Shown: positions 1 to 8,612, numbered from the stretch's first letter. The stretch: DNA of 64,000 nt from Solibacteraceae bacterium (GCA_021324015.1 JAJPJX010000023.1:62001-126000), one strand, 5' to 3'. The notes: generated by a model from the sequence alone, not told the origin. A program made the numbers and translations.

Positions 1-770
1 CGCTTCTGATCCTGTTCGTCTGGGTAGTGCCTTATTGGATCTATGCCGCCGGGACCGGCGATTTCCGGCTGGCGGCCCTATACCGCCTGCTCGCCGTTTG
101 CGCGCCGCCTTTGTCGATCTACTACGTAGTGCCGCGCCGTCATCCTGGCTTACTCTATTGGGCGGATGCATTTGCCTGGTTGTGGCTCACGTTGGCAGTC
201 GTGCTGCGCCGGTTGGCCGGCATCTGGACCGTGCCAGTAAACCTGGACTTCATGGCCCGGCTGTTCGTGATCGCGGTGGCTTCCTGGTGCTGGGTCTTTG
301 TGCGTCCCGTACCGGGCATGGGATACGCCTTTTCGGTCTCCGCCCGAATCGTCCGCGCGGCGGCCTTCAATTTCGCTGGCTTTGCCTTGATCGCGATTCC
401 CGCCGCCTTCGCGATGCGTTTCGCCGGATGGCATCCGCGCTGGCAGGGCTTCGCGGCGTTTTGTCTGAACTATGTGGAGATTCTGGTATTCATTGCCTGG
501 CTGGAGGAGTTGCTCTTTCGCGGATTCCTGCAATCCCTGGCCACCCGCTGGCTCCAGTCCGAAATCAGAGGGCAACTCGTCGCCTCGCTGGCATTCGGGT
601 TGAGCCATGTTCTGCTCGCGCCCGCTCCGAACTGGCGATATGTAGCGCTGGCCTCTGTGGCAGGCTGGTTCTACGGCTCAGCGTTTCGGCGGAGCCGGAA
701 TCTGGTAGGGCCTTCGCTAACCCACGCCCTGGTCGACGTGGTGTGGCGCACCTGGTTCACCCCGGCTTGA
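1..770 (+). CDS. CPBP family intramembrane metalloprotease, 5' end cut off by the window
   Basis: Membrane protease-like protein of the CPBP (Abi, Rce1-like) family. The C-terminal part has the family signature: a Glu-Glu-Leu-Leu-Phe-Arg motif (EExxxR) near 503-520, then Phe...His (GLSHV) near 598-610, and His-Ala-Leu-Val-Asp near 723-737; these supply the catalytic Glu/His residues in Rce1-type proteases. At least six hydrophobic segments precede and separate them. A GTG at 27 could be a start, but the frame is open to the left edge and encodes more hydrophobic residues, so I treat the gene as truncated by the window. Family substrates vary (prenyl protein processing, bacteriocin immunity, signalling) and nothing here identifies one. 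Confidence 0.85.
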   Translation, partial: LLILFVWVVPYWIYAAGTGDFRLAALYRLLAVCAPPLSIYYVVPRRHPGLLYWADAFAWLWLTLAVVLRRLAGIWTVPVNLDFMARLFVIAVASWCWVFVRPVPGMGYAFSVSARIVRAAAFNFAGFALIAIPAAFAMRFAGWHPRWQGFAAFCLNYVEILVFIAWLEELLFRGFLQSLATRWLQSEIRGQLVASLAFGLSHVLLAPAPNWRYVALASVAGWFYGSAFRRSRNLVGPSLTHALVDVVWRTWFTPA

Positions 771-802
771 CCCGACGTGAGCGCGTAGCGGGAGGCCGGA
801 CA

Positions 803-1162
803 TCAGATCCATTCAAACCGGCGCACGGTAAGGTCGCTTGCCACCTCGCCGGTGTGCTTGATCCCGGCGGGTTCGAACAGCATGACCTCCACCTCTTGCT
901 CTGCCACAGGGCGGTGCTCCACTCCGCGAGGTACGACGATGAACTCGCCCTCGCCCAGCGTCACGCTCTTTTCGTGGAACTCCATCCGGAAACTGCCTCG
1001 CAAAACCAGGAAGAACTCGTCCTCCTCGGTGTGGTCGTGCCAGACAAACTCGCCTCGAAACTTGACGACCTTCACGTGCTGCCCGTTCAGTTCGCCCACA
1101 ATCCGCGGGTTCCAGTGATCTGAGATCATCGCCAGCTTTTCGCGGAGGTTAACCTTCTCCAT
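803..1162 (-). CDS. small single-domain cupin protein
   Basis: 119-residue cupin. Motif 1 is visible as WHDHTEEDEFFLVLRG (His-x-His-x4-Glu with the following Gly), and motif 2 as PRGVEHRPVA, so a mononuclear metal site is likely. Such proteins are small isomerases, dioxygenases or sugar-binding sensors; the substrate cannot be told. It stands alone, convergent with the CPBP gene and divergent from the 1227 gene. A TATCCT hexamer preceded by TG lies at 1169-1174 on the minus strand, only 6 nt before the ATG, which looks like an extended -10 element giving a leaderless or near-leaderless mRNA. Confidence 0.85.
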   Translation of the reverse strand: MEKVNLREKLAMISDHWNPRIVGELNGQHVKVVKFRGEFVWHDHTEEDEFFLVLRGSFRMEFHEKSVTLGEGEFIVVPRGVEHRPVAEQEVEVMLFEPAGIKHTGEVASDLTVRRFEWI

Positions 1163-1226
1163 GGGGCGAGGATAGCAGGAATTCGGCGGATGTCATCGGT
1201 CCGCCGCGGGTGATACACTCCCCCCT

Positions 1227-1631
1227 ATGCCAGATCTTCCCCAGTCCAGCCTGGACTATCGGCTCGATCAACTTTCGAAACTAGCCGGCATCCTGTTGCC
1301 GCTCGTCGTGGCGGTAGTGGGTGGTCTCTACACCTACGAGAAGGACAAAAACGATACGCGCACCCTAAACCGGCAGGAACGGCGCGATCTCCAACAAGTG
1401 CAGTATGCCAACCTGACCGCGCTGGTTCCTTTGCTGACCAGCCAGGACCCCTCCAACCGGTTGCTCGGCATGGAGATTTTCACTTCCGAGGCCAAGAAAC
1501 GCGAGGCTCCCCTGGACTTAATCCCCGCGATCCGGCGGCTCGGCAACGAGCATCCGGAACACCTGAAGCAGGCGATGGCCGCGGTGGCGGCAGCCGAGGA
1601 GCAAAGCAAGGCAGCGAAGAACGGAAGCTGA
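1227..1631 (+). CDS. hypothetical membrane-anchored protein, 134 aa
   Basis: I do not recognise a family. One hydrophobic segment at about residues 18-36 is followed by a strongly charged stretch (YEKDKNDTRTLNRQERRDLQQ) and a helical, Ala/Glu/Lys-rich C-terminus, so it is probably an N-terminally anchored protein with a helical soluble domain. There is no Shine-Dalgarno; TACACT with an upstream TG at 1211-1219 sits 7 nt before the ATG, again suggesting a leaderless transcript. It is followed after 11 nt by the DinB gene, so the two may be co-transcribed. Confidence 0.65.
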   Translation: MPDLPQSSLDYRLDQLSKLAGILLPLVVAVVGGLYTYEKDKNDTRTLNRQERRDLQQVQYANLTALVPLLTSQDPSNRLLGMEIFTSEAKKREAPLDLIPAIRRLGNEHPEHLKQAMAAVAAAEEQSKAAKNGS

Positions 1632-1642
1632 TCGGGACCGGG

Positions 1643-2221
1643 ATGGGTTCTCCAAACGTCTGCTCCCCAACCTGGACGTTGTACCATGGGGCGGTGACGC
1701 ACACGGACGAAGGTGCATTTCTATTGGAGAGCCTGAGGCGCACGCGCGACTTGTTCCTCGGCGAAGTGGCCGGCGTGTCGGAGGCGCAGGCGAGCTTTCG
1801 GCCTTCGGCGGATGCCTGGTCGATTGCGGACTGTGCGGAGCACGTGGCGATAGCGGAGCGGGGGATGTACAAGCTGATTGCCGCCGCCGGGCCGCGAACT
1901 GAAGAGAGCGACCGGCGGATTGACGAACGCATTCTCGAAATGGGCAGGAACCGGGAGCAGAAGATGGCCGCCCCCGCGGGCGCCCATCCCCGGCGGCGCT
2001 TCGCCACGCTCGCGGAGGCGGCGGCGTTTTTCGAACGCTGCCGCTCCGAGACGATCGAACTGGTGGAGCGCAGCCGGGGGGAACTGCGGCGCCTGGCCGT
2101 GAGCCATCCGCTCGCCGGTGAGATCGACGGCTATCAGTGCGCCCTGCTGATGATGGCGCATCCGGAACGGCACGCCCTGCAGGTGCGGGAGATCAAATCG
2201 CAGCCCGGCTATCCCGCCTGA
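1643..2221 (+). CDS. DinB family protein
   Basis: Four-helix DinB/YfiT-like protein. Helix 1 starts around DEGAFLLESLRRTRD. Conserved features are the WSIADCAEHVAI segment with the first metal-ligand His, and MMAHPERH near the C-terminus with two further His, giving the usual three-His site. Members are metal-dependent thiol transferases or hydrolases. The first about 20 residues do not fit the fold, so a GTG at 1694 is an alternative start. The gene may form an operon with the membrane protein just upstream. Confidence 0.8.
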   Translation: MGSPNVCSPTWTLYHGAVTHTDEGAFLLESLRRTRDLFLGEVAGVSEAQASFRPSADAWSIADCAEHVAIAERGMYKLIAAAGPRTEESDRRIDERILEMGRNREQKMAAPAGAHPRRRFATLAEAAAFFERCRSETIELVERSRGELRRLAVSHPLAGEIDGYQCALLMMAHPERHALQVREIKSQPGYPA

Positions 2222-2272
2222 GGTTCGCCAGCCCTCCGGCGGGTGTCATAATGGGTCCAGAGGGGTAATAGT

Positions 2273-2791
2273 ATGAGCGTGACCGACGAGGTCCTGGCTG
2301 CCAACCGCAGCTACTCCAGCACATTCCAACTGTCCCACCTGGTTGCTCCGCCCAGCCGCAAGCTGGCCGTGGTAGCTTGCATGGACGCCCGGCTGACCAT
2401 CGAGCCGATGCTGGGCCTGAAAACGGGCGAAGCGCACGTTATCCGGAATGCCGGCGCGATCGTCACCGAGGACGCCCTGCGTTCGCTGATCATTTCGCAC
2501 CACTTGCTGGGCACGCAGGAGTTCATGATCATCAACCACACGGATTGCGGAATGCTGAGCTTCCAGGATGCCGCCCTGGAGGCGAAGCTCCGCGAAACCA
2601 CGGGCACCGCGGCAGTGGCTCCGGCGGCGTTCCACGCGTTTTCGGACTTGGAGGAGAATGTGCGGCGGCAGATGCAAAAGCTGCGGTCGCACCCCTGGAT
2701 TCCCGCTTCCATCCCGGTGCGCGGATTCGTGTACGACGTCAAGAGCGGTCTGCTCCGCGAAGTGGCCATGGGGAAGACGCTTTCCGCGTAG
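2273..2791 (+). CDS. beta-class carbonic anhydrase
   Basis: 172-residue beta-carbonic anhydrase (CO2 + H2O to bicarbonate + proton, cytoplasmic). The zinc ligands are visible as CMDAR (Cys36, with Asp38/Arg40 forming the Asp-Arg dyad) and HTDCG (His89, Cys92). The HVIRNAG motif follows. It is on the short side for the family and resembles the compact Rv1284-type subclass. A CATAAT -10-like hexamer is at 2247-2252, and GAGGGG around 2260 may be a Shine-Dalgarno. It appears to be a single-gene transcript. Confidence 0.93.
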   Translation: MSVTDEVLAANRSYSSTFQLSHLVAPPSRKLAVVACMDARLTIEPMLGLKTGEAHVIRNAGAIVTEDALRSLIISHHLLGTQEFMIINHTDCGMLSFQDAALEAKLRETTGTAAVAPAAFHAFSDLEENVRRQMQKLRSHPWIPASIPVRGFVYDVKSGLLREVAMGKTLSA

Positions 2792-2804
2792 TCCGCCCGG
2801 ACGA

Positions 2805-2833
2805 TTGCCTTTTGGAGCCGGCAGGCCTATATA
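2805..2833 (+). promoter_or_regulatory. probable sigma70-type promoter of the 2843 gene
   Basis: TTGCCT at 2805-2810, a 17-nt spacer and TATATA at 2828-2833. Initiation would fall almost at the ATG (2843), leaving a leader of only a few bases. Confidence 0.5.
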
Positions 2834-2842
2834 TGGGATCTG

Positions 2843-4009
2843 ATGCGAACCGCGTTAGTGGGGGTGTGCCTGGCCTTGTTACCGGCTCCGATCCCGTTGC
2901 ACCCGGCGATGGCGCAGCGAAATAATTCCAAACCCGAGCACGCCGTCATCCTCATCATTGACGGGCTCAGCTACAAGGCGCTCCAGCGCCTGGAGATGAA
3001 GAATCTGCGGGCGCTGGCCGCCGCGGGGACGTATTACGAGAGGTCCTACAACATTCTCCCGGCCGACCCGAGAGAAGGCGAATGGACCCAATATCACTCC
3101 TCGTCGATCCCCAACCCGGTCATCCTGGCGGGCACGGTGATGCTGCGCACGGACCAGCGCTACGTGCAGGAGTCCTTTTATCCGGACCGCATCACGGCCC
3201 ACGCCGCCAACGATACGGCGTACCGGCGGATCAACGTGGGGTTCCACCTCAGTTATCTGAACGGTTCGGATGAACGCCCGGTGCACGACGACCAGACCAT
3301 GTACTGGGCGCTCGACTTCCTCCGCCACGACCGCCCGGCGTTCATGAAGGTCCACCTCCAGGACACGGGAAACGGGGGTTACGTCTGCTACCAGGAAAAG
3401 GACCCCGCGGTTCCGTGGCGGCAAAATATATGGGCGGAAGGGTCCCCGTACGTTAAGGCGGCCTTGCAGGCGGACGCTTACCTGGGGCAATTCCTGCGGG
3501 AACTCGAAAGCCTGGGGTTGCGCGACAAAACGCTGCTGTTTGTGACGGCCGATCACGGACAGGCCGATGCCGGCTGGCATCCGTTCGACGCCGAGGAGGC
3601 CTGGTCCATGCCGCTCGTGGTGGCCGGCCCCGGAGTCCGCGCGGGCCAGCGCTTCGAGTACGCCGAACAGATCGATATCGTGCCGACGCTGTGTCACCTG
3701 ATGGGGGTGAAGCCGCCCGCCAACGCCAGCGGCCGCATTCTCGCCGAAGCTCTGGAAAATCCGCCGAAGAGCGCGCCGCGGCGCAGCCAGACCATGAAAG
3801 AGCTGGACGCGCTGTTGCGGGACGGCGACGCGCAAATCGCGAAGCTGCGGAAGGAGGCCGAAACATCGGCCGAGGCCAAGGCCCGGCTCGCGGAAGTCCA
3901 GCGGGATTTCTATGGCCTGGACCGCATTCTGCGCTGGCATCGGTTCGGGACCGTCGCGCAGCTTATGGCTCACGATCGCAAGGTGCTCGACCGGATCGCG
4001 CCGCGGTAG
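2843..4009 (+). CDS. secreted alkaline-phosphatase-superfamily protein (phosphodiesterase/sulfatase-like)
   Basis: 388 residues with an N-terminal signal peptide ending near AMA-Q (about residue 24). The superfamily metal sites are recognisable: IIDGLS at about 37-42 supplies the first Asp, a Ser-rich HSSSIPNP segment near 90 is a candidate nucleophile region, VHLQDTGNGG supplies an Asp, and TADHGQADAGWHPF supplies Asp, His and His. The C-terminal 80 residues are charged and helical. Substrate could be a phosphodiester, phosphonate or sulfate ester; the family cannot be narrowed further by eye. It is separate from the cytochrome gene that follows 60 nt later. Confidence 0.75.
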   Translation: MRTALVGVCLALLPAPIPLHPAMAQRNNSKPEHAVILIIDGLSYKALQRLEMKNLRALAAAGTYYERSYNILPADPREGEWTQYHSSSIPNPVILAGTVMLRTDQRYVQESFYPDRITAHAANDTAYRRINVGFHLSYLNGSDERPVHDDQTMYWALDFLRHDRPAFMKVHLQDTGNGGYVCYQEKDPAVPWRQNIWAEGSPYVKAALQADAYLGQFLRELESLGLRDKTLLFVTADHGQADAGWHPFDAEEAWSMPLVVAGPGVRAGQRFEYAEQIDIVPTLCHLMGVKPPANASGRILAEALENPPKSAPRRSQTMKELDALLRDGDAQIAKLRKEAETSAEAKARLAEVQRDFYGLDRILRWHRFGTVAQLMAHDRKVLDRIAPR

Positions 4010-4069
4010 CCGCGCGGATGCCGGGACTGGATCGGCGGATATGGCCCAATCCGGCCTGCCGTTTGTGAG

Positions 4070-4573
4070 ATGATCTTCATGATGTTGCACGCGGGTTACC
4101 AGAGAGGGAAGGGTGCGTTTCTCATTTTCGCGGCCGCCCTGGCCGCCGCGGCGGCTTTCCCAGCCGCTGGCATGGATCTGCCGGAAGGGCCGGGAAGGCA
4201 GGCGACCATTCGGGTCTGCGGCAAGTGCCATTCTCCCGAGAAAGGGACATCGCTGCGGCAGAGCCGGGACGAGTGGGCCGCGGAAGTCTCCAAGATGATC
4301 GAGATGGGCGCCCAGGGGTCGGACGAAGACTTCAATATGATCCTCGACTACCTGGCCAAGAATTTCGGCCCCCAGTCGCCGCGCCCGATCAACATGAACA
4401 CGGCCACGGCGGTGCAACTGGAATCGCGGCTCACGCTGACCAAGACCGAAGCGGCGGCTCTGCTGCGGTACCGCGCGGAGAAGGGCGAGTTCAAATCCAT
4501 CGACGATCTCAAGAACGTTCCCGGGCTGGATTTCAAGAAGATCGAGGCGCGGAAGTCGAGAATTGTTTTCTGA
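4070..4573 (+). CDS. cytochrome c motif fused to a helix-hairpin-helix (ComEA-like) domain
   Basis: 167 residues. A hydrophobic signal segment covers residues 14-34. A single haem c site, CGKCH, is at residues 50-54, followed by a helical cytochrome-like region with a DYLAKNFG end at about 100. From about 105 to 165 there is a helix-hairpin-helix pair typical of ComEA (INMNTA...LTLTKTEAAALLRYR...FKSIDDLKNVPGL). The ATGs at 4070, 4079 and 4082 are all possible starts. It lies directly before two PQQ-like propellers (15-nt gap), so it probably accepts electrons from one of them; the HHH part may serve protein contact rather than DNA binding. The function is inferred. Confidence 0.75.
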   Translation: MIFMMLHAGYQRGKGAFLIFAAALAAAAAFPAAGMDLPEGPGRQATIRVCGKCHSPEKGTSLRQSRDEWAAEVSKMIEMGAQGSDEDFNMILDYLAKNFGPQSPRPINMNTATAVQLESRLTLTKTEAAALLRYRAEKGEFKSIDDLKNVPGLDFKKIEARKSRIVF

Positions 4574-4588
4574 GGGAAGGTTTGGGGC

Positions 4589-6175
4589 ATGCGCAGAGCA
4601 GGGTGGGGGGTGCTTTCCGCGGTCATCGGCTGCGGGTTGCTGTGGGCCGCGGATTGGGCCACCGAAAGCGGAAGTCCCCAGCGGGACGGCTGGCTGAAGG
4701 GCGAAAAGTCCCTGGTGAAGGAGAAGGCGGGGGGCCTGCATCTGCTGTACCGGGCCACCCTGGACAACGCCTCGAAGGGCGCGAACGCGCTCTCCTCGCC
4801 GCTGGTGCTGGGGAATCTCATCACCTATCGCGGCTTCAAAGAGATGTTGTTCGTGGGCGGGAGCGCGGACAACGTTTATTCGATCGACGCCGACCTTAAC
4901 CGGCTTCTTTGGAAGACGCATTTCGACGTCCGCGCGGAACCGCCGGCGGCTTCCGGGTGCGCGGAGGGAATGACCGCCGGGATCGCCATGCCCGGCAGCG
5001 CCACCGCCCTCGGCCGCGGCGCTACCTGGCGCCGGCCCGGCACAACGGCCGGCCGGAGCCTCCCGAGCTTCTTCGGGGGCGGGTTCGGGAGAAACGGCAG
5101 CGTGTTCGCGGTCTCGAGCGACGGCTGGCTGCGGATCGTGCGCCAGTCGGACGGGAACGACACGGCCGTGGCGCCGGTGAAGTTCGTGCCGCCGAATTCG
5201 CAGTTGAGCAGCCTGAATGTGGGCGGCGCGGTCGTCTATGCGGGCACCCGGGGCGATTGCGGCGGGCCGAACGCGCTGTACGCGGTGGATCTGGACGCCG
5301 CGGACCATCCCGTGAAAATGTTTCCTACCAACGGCAGCGGTCCGGCGGGCGCGGGCGCTACGGCCATCGGCTCCGACGGCACGGTGTATCTGCAGGTGGC
5401 GCGGGGGCATGGGGAGGCCGCCGGCGAGTACCAGGACACCGTGCTGGCGCTTACTCCGGGCGACCTCACGGTCAAGGATTACTTTACCCCCGCCGGTGCG
5501 CCGCGGGCAGGGAAGTCGGGAGCCGCAGTGGAGGGAGTGACCCCGGCGGTCTTCCGGTGGAAGGGCCGCGACGTGATCGTGGCCGGCGGAGCCGACGGCC
5601 GGCTGTACCTGCTGGATTCCAAGTCCCTGGGTGGGCCGGACCATCACACGCCGCTGGCCCGCAGTGAGCCGGTGGCGGCGGCCAACGGAAAATCCGCGGG
5701 CCGCGGCTGGTGGGGAGATTTTGCCACCTGGGAGGACGCCGACGCGAACCAGCGCTGGATCTACGCGGCGTTGCGCGGTCCCGCGCGGGCGGGGACGAAG
5801 ATTCCGGCCACGAATGGCGCGGCGCCGGACGGCAGCATCGTGGCCTTTCAGGTGGAAGAGCGCGGCGGACGCCTGGCGCTGGCGCCGCGCTGGATCTCGC
5901 GCAACCTGCTGGCCCCGGCGGCGCCGGTGACCACCAACGGCCTGGTGTTCGCCTTGGCCACCGGGGACTCGCCGCGCGGGGCGAAGCCTGCGGCGCTCTA
6001 CGTTCTCGATGGGGCCACGGGGAAGGAATTGTTCGCGACGGGGAAGGAGGTCCGCGCCTTCTCCCACGCGAGCAGCCTGGCGGCGGCCAATGGCCGCGTC
6101 TATTTCACGACGCATGACAACGCGGTGTACTGTTACGGTTTCCCCGCCGAGCAGCCGCAACTGACGGAGCCCTAG
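4589..6175 (+). CDS. exported PQQ-like beta-propeller protein
   Basis: 528 residues with a cleavable signal (LLWAADW). Repeated blades of the form xxVYSIDADxxxLLWK, LYAVDLD, LYLLDSK and LYVLDGATGKELF mark it as a PQQ-type/BamB-like propeller. The WATESGSPQRDGW start is shared with the next gene ([13 protein letters not shown]), so they are paralogues. I see no clear quinoprotein active-site residues, so it could be a quinoprotein oxidase or only a structural propeller. A Shine-Dalgarno (AGGGAAGG) precedes the start, and the gene is 15 nt after the cytochrome/HHH gene and 12 nt before its paralogue. Confidence 0.8.
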   Translation: MRRAGWGVLSAVIGCGLLWAADWATESGSPQRDGWLKGEKSLVKEKAGGLHLLYRATLDNASKGANALSSPLVLGNLITYRGFKEMLFVGGSADNVYSIDADLNRLLWKTHFDVRAEPPAASGCAEGMTAGIAMPGSATALGRGATWRRPGTTAGRSLPSFFGGGFGRNGSVFAVSSDGWLRIVRQSDGNDTAVAPVKFVPPNSQLSSLNVGGAVVYAGTRGDCGGPNALYAVDLDAADHPVKMFPTNGSGPAGAGATAIGSDGTVYLQVARGHGEAAGEYQDTVLALTPGDLTVKDYFTPAGAPRAGKSGAAVEGVTPAVFRWKGRDVIVAGGADGRLYLLDSKSLGGPDHHTPLARSEPVAAANGKSAGRGWWGDFATWEDADANQRWIYAALRGPARAGTKIPATNGAAPDGSIVAFQVEERGGRLALAPRWISRNLLAPAAPVTTNGLVFALATGDSPRGAKPAALYVLDGATGKELFATGKEVRAFSHASSLAAANGRVYFTTHDNAVYCYGFPAEQPQLTEP

Positions 6176-6187
6176 GTAAACGACGGA

Positions 6188-7741
6188 ATGCGAAGACTAC
6201 GGATAATCCTGACGGCTGCGGTTTTTTGTGCATCGGGTTGGGCCGCCGATTGGCCGACCGACGGCGGTAATCCCCAGCGGACCGCGTGGCAGCAAGACGA
6301 GCACATCCTCACCCTGGAGAACGTGCACAACCTGCAGATCCTCTGGAAGCTGCACCTGGATAATCAGCCCCGGGAGATGCACTCGCTGTTCCCGCCGCTG
6401 ATCGTGGAGGGCGTGCACACCAGCAGCGGTCCGAAAGAGGTGGCCATCGAGGCGGGCATTTCCGACAATTTGTACGCCATCGATGTAAGGGAGGGCAAGC
6501 TTCTCTGGAAGAAGCATTTCGAGTATCCGCCGATCACCCGGGGACGGGGGCTGCATTTCGGCGACCCGCTGTGCCCCGGCGGCCAGACGGCGACCCCGGT
6601 CATCGGCCCGCCGAATGCCGCGGGCGAACGCATCGTGTACGCGCTGGCCGGCAACGGCGAGTTGCACTCTCTCAACATTGCCAACGGAGAGGACGTCGCC
6701 CCACCCGTGCAGTTCGGTTTCCCCAACGGGAAGTCGTACGCCCTGAACCTGTGGAAAGGCGTGATCTATACCACGACTTCCCAAGGCTGCAACGGCAATC
6801 CCAACCAGGTGTGGGCGATCGATGTGAACGATCCCTCGCACAAGGTGATGACCTTCAATCCCGGAAGCGGCGGTTTGTGGGGCCGCACGGGGGCGGCCAT
6901 CGACTCGACCGGTACCGCCTGGGCTCCCACGGGCGACGGAATTTATGAGCCCGAGAACGAGATCTATGGCAACGGCTTGATCGGGGTGCATGTGGATGGC
7001 CGGCAACTGGCGCTCAAGGACTGGTACGTGCCGACCAACTGGGCGTGGATGCGGAAGCGCGACCTGGACATGCAGGTGACGCCCGCCATCTTTCCGTTCC
7101 GGGGGCGGGAGTTGATGGTGACCGGCAGCAAAGAGTGCCGCGTCTATCTGCTGGACACGCAGAACGCCGGCGGCGACGACCACCAGACGCCGCTCTATCG
7201 TACGCCGCTGATGTGTAACGAAGAGGTGAACTTCGCCTCGGCCGGAATCTGGGGCGCCATGGCCACTTGGCTGGATGCGCACGGCACGCGCTGGGTGCTG
7301 ACCCCTTTCTGGGGGCCGCCGCATCCCAAATTCAGCGCGCCGGTCTCTTACGGTCCGGTGAAAGATGGCGCGGTCGTGGCGTTCCACGTGGAGGAGCAGG
7401 GCGGCACGTTCCGGCTTGCGCCGGCGTGGATGTCGCGGAACATGAACCGGGCTGAGCCGCCGGTGATCGCCAACGGCATCGTATTCGCGTACGGCAACGG
7501 CGAGAACACCGAGCAGGCGTATCCGGATCGGGGGCTCTACGACTTCAGCCCGGAGCGTATCAAGAATTCCACCCACGCCGTCCTGTACGCGCTGGACGCC
7601 GAGACGGGCAAAGAACTCTATTCGAGCGGCGACCAGATCACGTCGTTCGCGCACTTCACCGGGTTGTCGGTCGCCAACGGGCGCGTCTACCTGGCCACCT
7701 ACGACAGCACCTTGTACTGCTTCGGCCTGCCGAACCATTGA
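6188..7741 (+). CDS. exported PQQ-like beta-propeller protein (paralogue of the 4589 gene)
   Basis: 517 residues, signal peptide ending near GWAADW. Propeller blades are seen as [41 protein letters not shown] and [13 protein letters not shown], ending in [16 protein letters not shown]. The blade order and conserved motifs match the upstream gene, pointing to a tandem duplication followed by divergence. The C-terminal Cys (YCFG) is present in both. Together with the cytochrome/HHH gene it forms a three-gene cassette that probably oxidises an unknown substrate in the periplasm. Confidence 0.8.
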   Translation: MRRLRIILTAAVFCASGWAADWPTDGGNPQRTAWQQDEHILTLENVHNLQILWKLHLDNQPREMHSLFPPLIVEGVHTSSGPKEVAIEAGISDNLYAIDVREGKLLWKKHFEYPPITRGRGLHFGDPLCPGGQTATPVIGPPNAAGERIVYALAGNGELHSLNIANGEDVAPPVQFGFPNGKSYALNLWKGVIYTTTSQGCNGNPNQVWAIDVNDPSHKVMTFNPGSGGLWGRTGAAIDSTGTAWAPTGDGIYEPENEIYGNGLIGVHVDGRQLALKDWYVPTNWAWMRKRDLDMQVTPAIFPFRGRELMVTGSKECRVYLLDTQNAGGDDHQTPLYRTPLMCNEEVNFASAGIWGAMATWLDAHGTRWVLTPFWGPPHPKFSAPVSYGPVKDGAVVAFHVEEQGGTFRLAPAWMSRNMNRAEPPVIANGIVFAYGNGENTEQAYPDRGLYDFSPERIKNSTHAVLYALDAETGKELYSSGDQITSFAHFTGLSVANGRVYLATYDSTLYCFGLPNH

Positions 7742-7802
7742 TCATCCGTGTTTGGACGGACCCTCAGCACGCAGACCGATCCGCGGGATGTGCAGTTCGG
7801 GC

Positions 7803-8381
7803 TCAAGTTTTACTGGTGACGCCCGCGCGGGCAAGTTGGCGGTGCATGACCGCCAGAAGCTTGCGCATGCCCCGGTCCCAGTCCGGAAACAGGTCGAGGT
7901 ACTGCCATTCTTTCTGGATCCGGGCGGGCACGGCGCAGTCGTCCAGCCGCACCGGGATCAGAAAAATCTCGTCCAGCGGCACCCGGCGGGCGCAGTCCAG
8001 AGCGTAGCGGATCTCGGCCTGGAATCCGCCTTTCTTGCTCACCGAGCGGTGGGAGAAGCAGGGGACAAAGAAGTCGCAGGTCTCGATCGCTCCTTCGATG
8101 GAGCGCGGCCAGTTCTGTCCTGGCAGGAGCTTGCGGCGGTCCATCCACGGCTCGAAGCCGCTTGCCCGGAGGTTGTCAAAAAGCTGATCCACAGCCCGGG
8201 CATCCTCCTGCACGTAGGCCAGAAAGACTTTGGGCTGGGTCTTCGCCAGGAAGCGGAATCCGCAGCGGCGGTCGGGGAGAAACACCCCCAGGCCGTCGAT
8301 CTCCACGCGGCGGCCGTCCTGCAGACACTGCAGCAGAATGCGCGCCACCTCGCCGGCGCTCGAAGCGTGACTAGGCGTCAT
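7803..8381 (-). CDS. TIR-domain protein with an N-terminal half-HU segment
   Basis: 192 residues. Residues about 51-183 are a bacterial TIR domain: PKVFLAYVQED (strand A and box 1), FEPWMDRRKLLPGQNW (BB loop), CDFFVPCFSHRSVSKKGGFQAEIRYALD, with Glu123 at the place of the catalytic Glu of TIR NADases, and IFLIPVRLDDC. Residues about 10-45 (ILLQCLQDGRRVEIDGLGVF, then PDRRCGFRF) resemble the helix and first beta-hairpin of HU/IHF and match the protein encoded just upstream. Its ATG lies inside the 3' end of that gene (11-nt overlap), so translation is probably coupled. Possible roles are NAD+ depletion in defence or signalling; neither is shown by the sequence. Confidence 0.85.
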   Translation of the reverse strand: MTPSHASSAGEVARILLQCLQDGRRVEIDGLGVFLPDRRCGFRFLAKTQPKVFLAYVQEDARAVDQLFDNLRASGFEPWMDRRKLLPGQNWPRSIEGAIETCDFFVPCFSHRSVSKKGGFQAEIRYALDCARRVPLDEIFLIPVRLDDCAVPARIQKEWQYLDLFPDWDRGMRKLLAVMHRQLARAGVTSKT

Positions 8382-8592
8382 GATCCGGCCGCCCTTTCTG
8401 CGGATCGAGTTCGAAATGGAAGCCGTGCCGGGTGGCGGGCGTGAACATGCCCAAGCCGGGCAGCGCGGCGGGCTGCCCCTTTCGCAAATTGGAGAGAATC
8501 TGGTGAACCACTCGGTCCAGTTGATCGGCGGCTTCGGCCTTGCTCACGCCGGATTGCCGGGCCAGTCTTCTGGCAAGTTCCGGTTTCTTCAT
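8371..8592 (-). CDS. minimal HU-like protein, 73 aa
   Basis: The first 55 residues follow the HU/IHF fold: MKKPELARRLARQSGVSKAE (helix 1 and turn), a second helix ending ILSNLRKG, then LPGLGMF, where HU has its GFGTF strand. After one short hairpin (PATRHGFHFELD) the protein stops with a charged tail, so the long DNA-binding arms and the last helix of HU (about 90 residues) are missing. It may be a dimerisation partner rather than a normal nucleoid protein. GAGG 7 nt before the ATG is a plausible ribosome site. A GC hairpin (8613-8629) lies in its leader. It overlaps the TIR gene by 11 nt. Confidence 0.75.
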   Translation of the reverse strand: MKKPELARRLARQSGVSKAEAADQLDRVVHQILSNLRKGQPAALPGLGMFTPATRHGFHFELDPQKGRPDHDA

Positions 8593-8612
8593 ATTCCGCC
8601 CTCATGCTACCA

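Noticed and set aside
2879-6160. Minus-strand open frame of 1093 codons
   Set aside because: It runs antisense to three well-supported plus-strand genes, has an Arg/His/Pro-rich composition typical of GC-rich shadows and no domain.
7803-8592. Thoeris, CBASS or short-Argonaute system
   Set aside because: No ThsA, cyclase or Argonaute-like gene lies near the TIR gene.
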